Source of the DNA: Terebella lapidaria
Taxonomy: Eukaryota > Annelida > Polychaeta > Terebellida > Terebellidae
NCBI GenBank assembly: GCA_949152475.1
Contig: OX424559.1
Location: 18,011,809-18,075,808, forward strand
Reading direction: 5' to 3'
Length of the DNA: 64,000 nucleotides
The notes under the pieces are model-generated. The model was not told where the DNA came from. It searched no databases and saw only the letters and a program-made list of their open reading frames with translations. Shown piece after piece: positions 41,766-52,195 of this stretch (the first letter of the stretch is position 1; the number at the start of each line of letters is the position of its first letter). The translations under genes and the position numbers were made by a program.

Positions 41766-41844
41766 ACGAGACCAACATCATAAGAACATAGGCCCAAGGG
41801 ACCTGTAGTTTACCGGCTAGCCAATATGTGATCGGACCGATGGT

Positions 41845-42543
41845 CAAGTAACTTCAAGGTCACAAGAATATTCAGCATATATCATTTCCTATATGTCCAC
41901 AATTAATTTCTAAGCTGTAAAGTTGACAATAAGTGAGGTATGCGCCATTTTGTGCTTTGACCTTGAAAACGAGGTCAAGGTCATATTCAATATCATTTCT
42001 AAAATGTCCAGAATTGATTCCCAAGCTGTAAAGTAAACAATAAGTGAAATATTAGCCATTTTGTGCTCTGACCTTGAAAATGAGGTCAAAGGTCAAAATC
42101 AAGGTCATCAGAATATTCGGCATATAATATTTCATATATGTCCACAATTGATTCCTTTAGAAGCTGTTAAGTCGATAAGAAGCGAGATATTAGCCATATT
42201 GTGCTTTGACCTTGAAGATGAGGTCATCATTTCTCATATATCCACAATTAATTCCCAAATTGTAGAGTAAATAATAAATGAGATATTAGGCATTTTGTGC
42301 CCTGACCTTGGAAATGAGATCAAAGGCCAAATTCAAGGTCATAAGAACATTCATATTTTTTTTTTCCTATATGTCCACAATGATTCCTAAACTGTAAAAT
42401 CGATAATAAGCAAGATATTAGCCATTTTGTGCTCTGACCTTGAAAATGAGGTCAAAGGTCAAATTCAAGGTCACGAGAGTATTCAGCATATATCACTTCC
42501 CATATGTCCACAATTGATTCCTAAGCTGTAAAGTCGATATTAA
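41845..42543 (+). repeat. Tandem repeat rich in nuclear-receptor half-sites (5-6 degenerate units)
   Basis: Units of about 100-150 bp share GCCATTTTGTGCT, TGACCTTGAAAATGAGG, TCAAAGGTCA, TTCAAGGTCA, TATATGTCCACAATTGATTCC and AAGCTGTAAAGT. TGACCTTG occurs near 41957, 42070, 42206, 42303 and 42436. The arrangement AGGTCAAAGGTCA is a DR1 element, the site type used by RXR/HNF4-class receptors, and TCAAGGTCA is an extended monomer site. Similar repeats are, to my knowledge, common in mollusc genomes. Whether any unit binds a receptor is unknown. Confidence 0.85.
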
Positions 42544-42927
42544 AGGGGAGGCGTTCAGAAGTGAACTGCGTTCAGAAGTGCCCAGCTAGTCTCTAAACGA
42601 TATTTTATACCCAGACTTATAGCCGCGTTCTAAGAAATTCTATGGACGTCATCATGATCTGGTTAATAAACACACCAAATCCATGTCTGCCATGCAACTA
42701 GATCTATTTTCATGTTAATTTTGGGGAATTCATTACGGGTGCCTTTTTCCGGATCACCTGATTTCACCTCCTAATGGCCATTTTTGGGAGTTCATGAGTT
42801 TCCCTGTCATTTTTGTTTTCTCTCACTTCGTATGCCTGATATGACTTTCTGTCCCCGGACTATGGGATTGGATAACGGACCCTGCTTTGTTTGCTTGGAA
42901 TACTTAATACTGGGTATTTATTCCACG
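42544..42927. mobile_element. TTAA-flanked insertion splitting the tandem repeat
   Basis: The repeat unit is interrupted after GTCGATATTAA and resumes as TATTAAGTGAGATATTAGCC, so about 385 bp sit between two TATTAA/TTAA copies. An intact unit elsewhere reads AATATTAAGTGAGATAT with one copy. The insert starts AGGGGAGGCGTTCAGAAGTG, has a second GCGTTCAGAAGTG shortly after, and carries no frame. A TTAA duplication fits piggyBac- or Kolobok-type insertion, but I do not see matching terminal inverted repeats, so the class stays open. Confidence 0.6.
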
Positions 42928-43080
42928 TCTATTAAGTGAGATATTAGCCATTTCGTGCTTTGACATTGGAAATGAGGTCCGAGGTCAAATTCGAGGTCAC
43001 GAGAATAATCAGCATACATCATTCCCTATATGTCCACAATTGATTCCAAGTGTCTAATTTCAATATTAAGTGAGATATCA
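42928..43080 (+). repeat. Last unit of the nuclear-receptor-motif tandem repeat
   Basis: One further unit follows the insertion, with GCCATTTCGTGCTTTGACATTGG, GAGGTCCGAGGTCA, TATATGTCCACAATTGATTCC and a trailing AATATTAAGTGAGATATC. It shows that the interrupted array continued across the insertion site. Confidence 0.8.
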
Positions 43081-43560
43081 GGAACAATGTGACCCATTAT
43101 AAAGCATAGGAGACTTTAGCACGGGACAGTCCTATTTCGGTCCTGTAGAAAACATCAAAATGGCCACCACATGCGGACCGATGATTCAAGTCCATCGAAA
43201 CGTATACATATCATAATCATACACGAGGTGAACATTTTGAAATCCAAATCTCAAAACTGATGAGACAGTTTTTAAGAAAATAATTTTTAAAGTTGAAAAA
43301 CATGCAAAAACAGCCATTTTCGGCATAAAAATGACCGCCGAAACTGCATAAACGATTCAATAAAAAAAAAAAGAAGAAAAAAAAAACGTTTGGGGGTATT
43401 GACCCAACACATATTCTCACAAATCTATGGGCAAATTCATTGGCCCCCAAAAAAGACAAAAAATGTTAAATGACGATGCAAACGAAGACGATGAGGACAG
43501 ACGACGGACAAAAAACCACGACAATAGCTTATCGGCCCTTATGGACAAAGGGTGACGCTA
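43081..43560 (+). repeat. Probable dispersed repeat with a structured 3' end
   Basis: The segment passes through AAAATGGCCACC and an A-rich tract (about 43360-43386), then ends with GACGACGGAC, AAAAAACCACGACAATAGCTTATCGGCCC and the hairpin-like CCCTTATGGACAAAGGG. From general knowledge, mollusc genomes carry many copies of repeats ending in a GACGACGGACG...GACAATAGCTCA...GGCC pattern. Family identity cannot be verified without a repeat library. Confidence 0.5.
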
Positions 43561-44875
43561 TCAATGTTATAGGATTACAAATTATTCGGTCAGAGATGTC
43601 ATCCATCTCTTGTTGATAATGATGTGTAGTTTTCCTCCATATCAAATATTCTTTGACACAGCATGAACAGAGACAGCGTTTGGGTTATATGTTCAATAAA
43701 TATTTTTTGGAAGGTGATATGAATAAATATTTGGCTATGTAGAATTTTTTATAGAATCCTCTGCACCAGCAGATTAAAAACCCAATAAAACTTGACCACA
43801 GAAGCTATTCTATGTCATGTATTGTTTGATTGTAATTGTGAAAGCATGTCTACGAAAATCACATCAAGAACAATGAACCCATAGATGAAAAACAAATCTA
43901 TAAACCGATAATACTGCATTCGTTTAGTACGGCGGATGACTGGTACTCTTGCTTATCCTAAATACATATCTAGACATCCATGGTTGGGTTCCACTACAAA
44001 TAATATTTCTCGTTCATGATCATTTTTTTTTTCAGATCAACGGTATCGATCACGTATTTTTATAGTATGAGACACAGCGTTTCACCTGCGACAAATATGT
44101 GCAGAAAACAGTTTTCTCAAAATTATTGAGTTTGAGTTTGCTCAATAATCATGAATATAATTATTCTCAATGAAAACATGAGACTGTGGCCATAACAATT
44201 ATGACACTCACTATGTCTGTGATTGCCTATCAAGGTTTGGACTCTGGTGAGCATGCACCAATGATGCATACGTTTTGTTGTTGGTTCACTCCAGATGAAA
44301 TAAGTTATGGATTGTCGTTTTAAGAAGTTGAACTGTGAATTACAATGATTTTGTTAAAAAAGTAAATAATTTGTTTGGTGTTCCAAGAAGGCCATCTCTT
44401 TGTTCCTTTGGCAATTAATAGGTCGATAGGTCCACATGCTGACAAGTCGATACGATGACCAAACAAAAAAAACGATAAATCGACAAATCAATTATATCTC
44501 GATGCAAGCGTGAACCAACCCGATACGAAATGCCGAGGTTGTCTTCTATCGGGATATGGAGTGTTCACATCGGCCTTTCGACTTATCGCCTGACATACAA
44601 GATCTCGACCAGGTCCTTCTGATTCAATCTTGATGGAGAAACATATAAACCCAATTCATTACTGGTGTAAGACTAGAACTTTTGAAAGGAACTCAAAATA
44701 ATGGTATATGAAAACAAAAATGACCTGATCAGTGATAACAGTATGTTTCTCACCAAAAAGTTATCAATTTCCATTGAGAATGTGCCCTGAAGCTAATCAA
44801 TATTTCTCACGCGCTTGCCTTTGTTGTAGATTTAGTTTTAGCTCTATGGCTCAATGCTATCCTGTACGTCCTGAA
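43561..44875. other. Unassigned AT-rich sequence
   Basis: No coding region, tandem repeat or inverted repeat of note is visible. A block at about 44410-44600 is unusually rich in CGAT/TCGA tetranucleotides (GGTCGATAGG, AAGTCGATACGATG, AACGATAAATCGACAAATC) but has no regular period. Confidence 0.35.
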
Positions 44876-46180
44876 AAACAACGAAATAAATGAAAAAAAA
44901 ACACCTGGAGAATTATAAAGAACATTAACAACAACCTCCGAGCAAGGAGACGAACAACCCATGGGACGACCGGAAAAATACAGATCAGAGACAGCATCAG
45001 ACAGGGAAGGGTCCTGTCTGTGATGGAATGTGCAAATTTAATGGATGAAATCTCCAAATGAATCAAACAACAAAATGCTGGCATACAAAAAGTACAACAG
45101 GATTCCTACTATGGATGGACGATGTAGTATTAATCCACCACGACAAGAATGAAAATGCTGGACATAACAGAAGACATTGCCAGACGATATCACATTAAAA
45201 TCGACAAGAAGAAAGTCAGATACTAACCATTGGAAAACCATCTGAAAACCCCACATTCCAACTGGGAGACAGGGCCCTTGATAAAACCAACAGCTATAAG
45301 TACCTGAGATTGACCTTGAACAACTGCGGAACCATGGACGACCATATCAAAACGACCAAGGGGGAAAAAGCAGCACACTAAATGATAATGGTACTGGGAA
45401 TAATCCAAGAATTCTTGCAAATAGAAATGGAAACCATATGGAGACTAGTCGAATCATGCATAATGTCCATAAAACATACGGAGCTGAAACACGGATAACA
45501 ACAAAGCATGAGGACCATAGACTCCAAGCTCTACTAGACAACATAATCAGGAGATTCATCAAAGCCCCTGAGTCAACACCCACGGAGGCACTACTACTTG
45601 AATCAGACATTACAAGCATCAATACAGAAAGAACAGAAAGCAAATACTTTATTACCACAAACTAACACAAAACGACGAAACGTTCACACTACAAAACTTA
45701 ATGCTCCAAGCTAGACACCCATGGGTGAAAAATCCTGGAAAATATCTCCACAAGCTCAAGATAAGCAAAGAAGACCTGCTCTCCAGAAACAAGTACCAGG
45801 CCAAACAAAAACCACCAGGAAACAAAAACAACACTAAAACACCAAAAAGATGTCTTCTACCAAGCAGCGAGCACAAAATAAAAAAGGGACATCATAGAAA
45901 ACAAACCCAGAACAGGTATTGGAAAAAGGTCAACCGACATGACAAACTACGACAGAGCAACATGTTCAAATATATTCCACCTAAGAGCAAGGATGCTAAA
46001 GCTGAAGGCAAATTACAAGAGCATGTACCCCGACCCGAGGTGCAGACGGTGCAAGGAACAAGACGAAACTCAGCACAACGTTCTAGCCAACTGTCGAAAT
46101 CTCTAACACATCACACCTGGGTGAGAGTACCACGAATACTTCAACAACAGCAAAACAAGTATCGAAAAAACTAGCAAAAT
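44876..46180 (+). pseudogene. 5'-truncated LINE reverse transcriptase, decayed
   Basis: Pieces of a non-LTR reverse transcriptase lie in order on the plus strand. Around 44990 is IQIRDSIRQGRVLSV, with ANLMDEISK after it. At 45112-45135 is WMDDVVLI, the catalytic (F/Y)xDD box. Near 45270 are LGDRALDKTNSYKYL and NNCGTMDDHIKTTKG. From 45480 comes YGAETRITTKHEDHRLQAL, then NNIIRRFIKAPESTPTEALL in essence. At 46041-46094 is a C-x2-C...H-x4-C finger (CRRCKEQDETQHNVLANC). The pieces occupy different frames with several stop codons, so the copy is dead. It lacks the 5' part with any endonuclease. The clade is not determined. Confidence 0.85.
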
Positions 46181-46783
46181 ATTAAAACAAATTACCAAGG
46201 GAATTCAAGAACTGCAGCAAACCCACTAAAAAATAAAAGAACACATATATTAAAAAATTAGAAAAAAAAACGAACTCCCCTCCCCTCCCACCCCCCCCCC
46301 CCCCCTCCAAAAAATTAATAAAGAAGTAAAATGAAAAATTGAATGAAGAATAATCAAAAGCAAATAAAACAACAATAATAGTGCAGCTCCTGCTCACAGT
46401 GAGCCACCTGGCTAACCAGGCAAGCACCAAAAAAGCCATTTTGGATACGTAATCCTAATGTATCAGCATCACATGAAATAATCGAATTCAAAATCAGCTG
46501 ATTATATTATCTCTGACCCGGGGAATGGGCAAAAATTAAATGGTGACGGCCATCATCTATTTATGCAAATTAGTCACGTTGTATGTAATATGTGTTTATG
46601 TTTATATCACGGACCGATTGTACATGGAAATACATTCTTCACAAATAATTCCTAGAGGCACATCAGTTTGTTATGACTACAATATTGAGTAATGAATGCT
46701 AAAGTTGACAATTCTGTGTTTTAGTGTGTCATTTAGGAAATTGGCGCCTTGTAGCTCATTATATGTGGGATCTGACTGTCTGG
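46181..46783. other. A-rich LINE tail, C-tract and unassigned sequence
   Basis: The LINE remnant runs into A-rich sequence (46215-46275), a C-run broken by a few T and A residues (about 46275-46307), more A-rich sequence, then a hairpin-like GAGCCACCTGGCTAACCAGG at about 46400-46420. This could be the LINE 3' UTR and terminal stem. After about 46440 nothing is recognised. Confidence 0.45.
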
Positions 46784-47691
46784 TTAGCTGTAGAAACGTG
46801 GTGACCATTGTGACGGTTTGACATTGGGGATGGTGGCCGTTTTGAATTGTTCTTCATATTCCTGAAATTGGGTAAAATCGGAGTTGGTATTGAAGATTAA
46901 ATCAATATATATGTAGAAAGCCTCAATTGTACTAATTATGATGTCTTTACCACCGAACCCCCAATTATTCGGCACATCTGTCGTACTTTATGAGTTATTA
47001 CTCAGGTTATTCTTCTGGTCACTTCAAGGTGTCACTTGCTGAACTTCTTCGAATTTATCTATTTGTTTTAGAATGAAAACATGTAATTTACGAATGCACG
47101 GAGTATGATTTTCTAACTCGAATCTGAGCATATTCGGGGATTTAGTTGGGTTTATATCCATCCCGATATGAAGCATATTTGTAATTTTGGACTAGAAGAC
47201 ACAATGGAGTATATTCTACGTAAACATGTTGATTTTTGACGATTGTTTCACTACGATGTCTATAAGATGCACGAAATCAATGTTGGTTGAATTTAACATT
47301 GTGTCAGATTGGTAACATTTTCAATTTTCTTGATAGAAGTCTGAAATTCGGTAGGAAATCTCCATTTGAGTCCCTGATGAAGTATATCAAGTTACAATAC
47401 GATATCATCTAGCATAACGAAAATATCATATTCAACATATTTTGTGAACGGGTAAGAAAAAAATCAGAGTATAGTACATGTATGTTCAGAATTATGCATC
47501 AAAACCAAATAAAAATCCTCAGCAAAGTTGGCACCAAAGTTTTTCTCAAAGAGTAGGCTCTCCCAGTTTGAAAAAAACACCACGGCACAAGAATTAACAT
47601 GCATAGCCAACATAAGGCTAGAATGGACATATGTCCCTGTACTATTGTAGGCGAATACATGATCGTCATACTGAATATATTTGTGTGACAA
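46784..47691 (-). pseudogene. Decayed coding remnant, family not recognised
   Basis: Two minus-strand stretches read like real protein rather than noise. One, at 47464-47691, contains YDDHVFAYNSTGTYVHSSL. The other, at 46784-46975, contains FGGKDIIISTIEAFYIYIDL. Both have balanced composition and charged/aromatic patterning. The interval is interrupted in several places and has no start or end that I can define. It may be an old gene of a mobile or virus-like element, but I cannot name the family, and I treat it as a fossil. Confidence 0.3.
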
Positions 47692-48753
47692 ATATATTCA
47701 CTCTTGGAAATGATGTTTTCTAAATATTACATGAATATCCAGAATGTGATCCAATTAATCGTAGTTCAATATACCATAAAAGCGAGAGCAAGCATGACTC
47801 ATATTTCAAGTTTTGGAGATGAATGCATTTTGTATTGTAGATCATGAGAGTTACTCAATAAGAATGTTGGCATATACGACTTGTATTGCATGTGAGATGA
47901 AAGCGCTGCTTTATGCACGTATTTATCAGAGGCAAACTACATGTATTACGCTGTAGAGATTTCAATTCAGTCTGTATGTTTGCTGCGCCAAGACAGCAAA
48001 TAGAATATCTTATGCTATTCGTCGGCACAACCCTTATTCCCAGTCAATATGTTTGTTTTCAGTTTTTATATTGCATTCAATTCTAACTTCAGCAAACATT
48101 AATTTATGAAGTTTGTTTGGCATGCCATGGTAGCGAAATAATATTTGTGGGTGATAGTTGGCATCACACTCATGTATACCAATCGAAATATCATATAGTG
48201 GATATAGCTGTGTAAACTGATTGTCTAATTGTGGTTTCACGATGTTAGCACACCAAATGTGGTAACCTGCGAGTGTTATTTTCATGGTTCATTATGTGAT
48301 TATCACGGATTCCTCGCTATGGAAATGATGATATATGATATTTTCCATATAATTTTGTTGAATTATCCAAACGTGTGCAGAGGTCATAATAATGCCTTTT
48401 AGTGCGCTTCCTCTATTTACTTCATGAAACATCCGACGTCTATATCACATAAGAATGAACGCATGAGTGACAAACAAGTGACATGCAAACAGGAAGTTAG
48501 TCAACTGCAAAAAAATGTACCGAGATTAATGACTAATATATATATTTTTTTATAAGAATGAACACAAATTATTTGCGATCTAATGACTGGCAGTTATTAC
48601 GTTTTGGATTACGTAATATTTGGAATATTATTAAGTGATTTTTTAAATAATTAAATGTGGCGATTTTGCCCTAAGTTCACGGCAGGTGACATTGTAAACA
48701 CATAACTCATTTATACGTCCTTTTCCGTCTTGGCCTACTCGGTTCGAGTCTGT

Positions 48754-48767
48754 GTTGCCACGGCAAC
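48754..48767. promoter_or_regulatory. X-box (RFX site) GTTGCCACGGCAAC
   Basis: The 14-mer is a near-perfect inverted repeat GTTGCC-AC-GGCAAC, matching the RFX consensus GTNRCC N(0-3) RGYAAC. RFX factors use such sites in promoters of ciliary and other genes. It lies about 77 bp upstream of a TATA-like element at the start of a GC-rich island, which is the usual place for a functional X-box. Confidence 0.65.
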
Positions 48768-48843
48768 GCTCGTGATTGTGTACACTCCAGTAAACTATAA
48801 CAATGGTTGTATGAGCTGCGCGTGCAGGCTCGGCTTTCTGGTG

Positions 48844-48855
48844 TATTATATATAC
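48844..48855 (+). promoter_or_regulatory. TATA-box-like TATTATATATAC
   Basis: An AT-only core (TATATATA) stands alone in GC-rich surroundings, with an abrupt rise in GC from 48856 rightward. Transcription would be expected to start about 25-30 bp downstream, near 48880, within GAGAGAGCGGAGAGGCAGC. The strand is inferred from the position of the island and the X-box. Confidence 0.5.
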
Positions 48856-49230
48856 ACGGGGAAACGCTCGATCGAGGAGTCTGTCCGAGAGAGAGCGGAG
48901 AGGCAGCACGCAGAGCGCGCCATGTGCTTTGCGTCCCTGTCTTTCGAGTAGAGGCCCGTGGGGGCCCTTGGGACAGATTCCAATTGGGGGGCCCGGGCTG
49001 GGGGAGACGAGCTGCTGACTCGGGGGCGCAAGCTCTGTGGATCGCCAGTTCTCCCCCTCCCCGGGACGAGGTGACAGAGGCTCTGGCGGACTGTCGGGCT
49101 GATGCAGAGTTCTATCTCTGTGGCAGTGCCGTCGGCGAGACCGGAGAGCAATATGCCCACGTGTACGGGTTCCGTGAGGCCGCGCCCATGGCCTCTCGGG
49201 CTCTACACACGGCTACATTGCCATTATGAT
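48856..49230 (+). other. GC-rich island, candidate first exon
   Basis: This stretch is strikingly GC- and CpG-rich compared with its AT-rich surroundings. A plus-strand frame stays open from before the TATA box to 49229, and other frames are also open over parts, so GC bias alone could explain the openness. No domain is recognised. Together with the X-box and TATA element the island looks like a promoter plus first exon. The downstream exon at 50885-51016 lies on the same strand and could belong to the same transcript, but I could not choose a donor with confidence. Confidence 0.35.
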
Positions 49231-49241
49231 GTATAATGCAT

Positions 49242-49274
49242 GTGATGATGATGACGATGATGATGTTGATGATG
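49242..49274. repeat. (GAT)n microsatellite, imperfect
   Basis: A short TGATGA/GATGAT run with two interruptions (GAC and GTT) lies just right of the GC-rich island. Confidence 0.85.
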
Positions 49275-49530
49275 TGTTGTACTATGTGGTGATGTATGAG
49301 ATCCGGGCTCGTTCCGGACGGACTGGTACCTGGTTGTGATACCTGTAGGGTATCGCGCGGACGCCCCCGCTCGGGGGCGGACGAACGTTACATAAATCAA
49401 CCTTCATACGAGCCTGCAAGTCTATAAAATCAAAGACGCTCGAATATATGTCAGATTTATGGTACGATACACAACTACCTGTGCATGCTTCACTGAACGA
49501 CGCCATGTATTATTTAGTTTCTTTTGTATT

Positions 49531-49701
49531 AGGGAACACAATAAGATCGCAAGGAAACAAAATCTGGATTGCGAGGGAATGTGATTTGGATTGCGAGGGA
49601 ACACAATAAGATTGTGTGAGTACGTGATCTGTAATGTGAATGAAAGCAATAAGATCGCGAGGGAACTCAATAATATTCCGAGAGAGCGCAATAAGGATGT
49701 G
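49531..49701. repeat. 21-22-bp minisatellite, eight units
   Basis: Eight consecutive units of 21 or 22 bp follow the pattern AGGGAACACAATAAGATCGCG with up to about half the bases varied in the worst unit. The repeat begins at AGGGAACACAATAAG and ends at CAATAAGGATGTG. The minus strand reads TTCCCTCGCGATCTTATTG. It lies in the part of copy B absent from copy A. Confidence 0.85.
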
Positions 49702-49749
49702 CACAAATTAAATTTTCCATGTCTTCCATCGGCTTTGTAGTACGTGTAG

Positions 49750-50080
49750 TTTTCGTTGAATAGCGATTATTCTGTCTTGATCAGCACACTAGAATAAAAT
49801 GAACACACATGCGGCTATTGTTCATACAAGTATGACTCGTGTCGTCGTGATGGGGAGATATAATAAATATGTTGTTTTCCACATTCAATTTACACTGATA
49901 AATATATCAAAATAATAGTGTTCGTTGAATAGTGAATAATCTGTCCTGATCAGCATACTAGGTTAACATAAATGCAGTCATTATTGATACAAGTATGACA
50001 CATGGTATTGGGTGGGAAGATAATAAATATATTGTTTCTCACATTTAATTTACACTGATAAATTTATCAAAATCATGTTC
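49750..50080. repeat. Two-copy tandem duplication, about 170 bp
   Basis: The segment starting TTCGTTGAATAGCGA at about 49752 is repeated from about 49920 with moderate divergence. Shared landmarks are TCTGTC(T/C)TGATCAGCA, ACAAGTATGAC, ATAATAAATAT and TTTACACTGATAAAT. Confidence 0.85.
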
Positions 50081-50884
50081 CACAATAGTTTATGTGTACA
50101 TTTTGTTAATGACACTGTATAGTTTTCAGGCCGAATCAAGATTGCAACAGGAATCAAACAGTATTATGTTTCATGAACATTGTAATTTGATCGTTTGAAG
50201 AATTCAGTTTAGTAGTTGAGGCCATGTCGTGGATGATCATCAACTACGAGCTGAACTTACTACAATAAGACCAGATATAAATATACAATGCACAATAGTG
50301 GTCCCTGCAGCAACCTAAGGACCAAAAGATATCCATTTATGCCAAATATTACAGTATGTATTACGCTACGATTATTTGGATGAAAAACTCTATTCTGCGC
50401 TTTAGAATCTTTATGACAACAAGGAGGATAGTATCTGATTTCTGTATGGTAAGATGGTTGCTAATCCTGATATGAATGTTGATTCGTAGAAGACGCCTTT
50501 CAAAACTCTAACATACAGCTTGTGAATGGGATTTATATTGGAATAGAATATAACTCATATTTTATTGAGATATTTGGTAATATGAACCAACGATTATTTG
50601 GAGAATTTATCAAGTGAATGATGTTTCCGTCAGTCGATCACATGATGTTTAACCTGAATAAACATGCCATATTCAACATACATACTTGTGGTCTATTTGT
50701 TTGAATATCACCATGACAGCAACTGAATAGATATTCACACACATTTTCATTTAAAGAATGAACATAAAAAAATTCGCTCCTTCCACATATAAGCGACAAG
50801 ACACCAGCGTAACACTGTGATATGTTTTAACCGAAAATCTCCTCACCTTGCACTTAGTAATGCCCTGTTTCCTTGTGTCAACAG

Positions 50885-51016
50885 AAGTCGCCCAGACAAG
50901 TAGGCACGCAGACTACTATACCAGCTATGTGTCATCTCAGCTCGGCGGCATTATCGACCAGTCAAGGCTCGAAGTATTCTACTGAGTTCTTGGTGAACCC
51001 AATTTTAGGCGAAATG
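50885..51016 (+). CDS. Predicted internal exon, copy B (44 codons, unknown protein)
   Basis: This is the paralogue of the exon at 40419-40553. The acceptor TTCCTTGTGTCAACAG and the donor GTATGT are kept, and the 132-bp exon is open in the same single frame (KSPRQVGTQTTIPAMCHLSS at the start, NPILGEM at the end). It is one codon shorter than copy A. In copy A the two alternative frames hit stops early, so frame 1 is the only candidate. Many differences from A change the amino acid, especially in the middle, whereas the first seven and last seven residues are identical. The function is not recognised. Confidence 0.6.
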
Positions 51017-52195
51017 GTATGTCAAGTAGGAGAGTGGATATATCCATATAAATGCTGACTAGAAATTTCTGTTAAAGATATACAAACGATAGCGGATGAT
51101 CTCATATTTTTCACCAGTCTCACTACGTTTTATATTGATATAACTCACATCAATAAAGATGACACCAACTCATATCATTTATTGTTTATTCTATAACAAA
51201 TATTCTTGGTGATTTTGTTTGAATGTCAGGCATTCACTGTTGTCTAACTGATACAGTACCTGTATAAACATGCAATATGTTAATTTTTACACATTGCCAA
51301 ATAAAAGTTCGCGTTATTCATCATATTATGATATATCGTATATAAAAATAACAATGTTTTTAAATACTGAACTTTACTTTGGTGTAAGTACAGTGTGTCC
51401 TTATCTCTGCCATGGGACTTTACTCAGTATACACATTCACATATGCACATTCCATTATAACACCACAACACTACTTATGTAAGTGCATTTCCTGACGAAT
51501 TTTATTTTGGATTGAACACAAATATATACGTTTTAGTGAAGTGATTCCCCCATCGTAGTTTCGTTGTGATGCTTGACATAATATACAAGCGTGCATCAAG
51601 TTTATTGTACAAGAGCAATAGAGCGCCTATTAACTTCTCGCGGAGGACAATTTGTTGGTTCGTGTTGATTCATAACCTGCTAATCTTCAACATGAATTCT
51701 TACTAAACTACTGTTAAGGATATTCTAGTTCTACAAATAGAATACATCACAATTGAACTTTAACACACGGACCTCCATTCACATGTATGTCGTAATGTCA
51801 TTAGGGATACATGGTTGATAAAGTATGTGTGGGGGGTTTTGTGAGAGGGGGAGCGGTTGGACCCTATACAGTCTACAAGCCAACAACTTTGTACATACAC
51901 GTCTGTCCGCCTCGAGTGGCTGGCCGGCTACTCTATTGATCGTCGCACTCTGTCTGGGCACCTCTCACTGGAGGTGATTTCAATGGTTCTAATCTGGTGT
52001 AGACAGTCAACAAAATCATTTTAAATTCGCATTAGTCAATCTATTCCAAAAACTTACTTTTGTGATGGAGCCAATAGCAAAATTAACAAATAAAGATTCA
52101 GACGTTTCCTGGTTTCAAACACAAATCAAATTTTCAGGAACATCATAATCATAATGTTTTCACGAACATTTAAAAAAAACGTGATTTTGGTTGTT

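Larger units (their letters stand above)
47765..52158 (+). repeat. Segmental duplication, copy B (with about 2 kb extra)
   Basis: This is the same-strand paralogue of 39470-41765. It aligns from about 47765 to 48130, briefly again near 48283-48310, and then from about 50408 to 52158. The stretch 48310-50405 (GC-rich island, minisatellites, tandem duplication) has no counterpart in copy A, where only about 80 bp lie between the same landmarks; a further 150 bp (48131-48281) is also extra. Whether these were gained in B or lost in A is not decidable here. Confidence 0.85.

Noticed and set aside
48643-49160. Minus-strand frames of 88 and 104 codons over the GC-rich island
   Set aside because: GC-rich sequence lacks stop codons by composition. 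The frames overlap others on the plus strand and show no motif.
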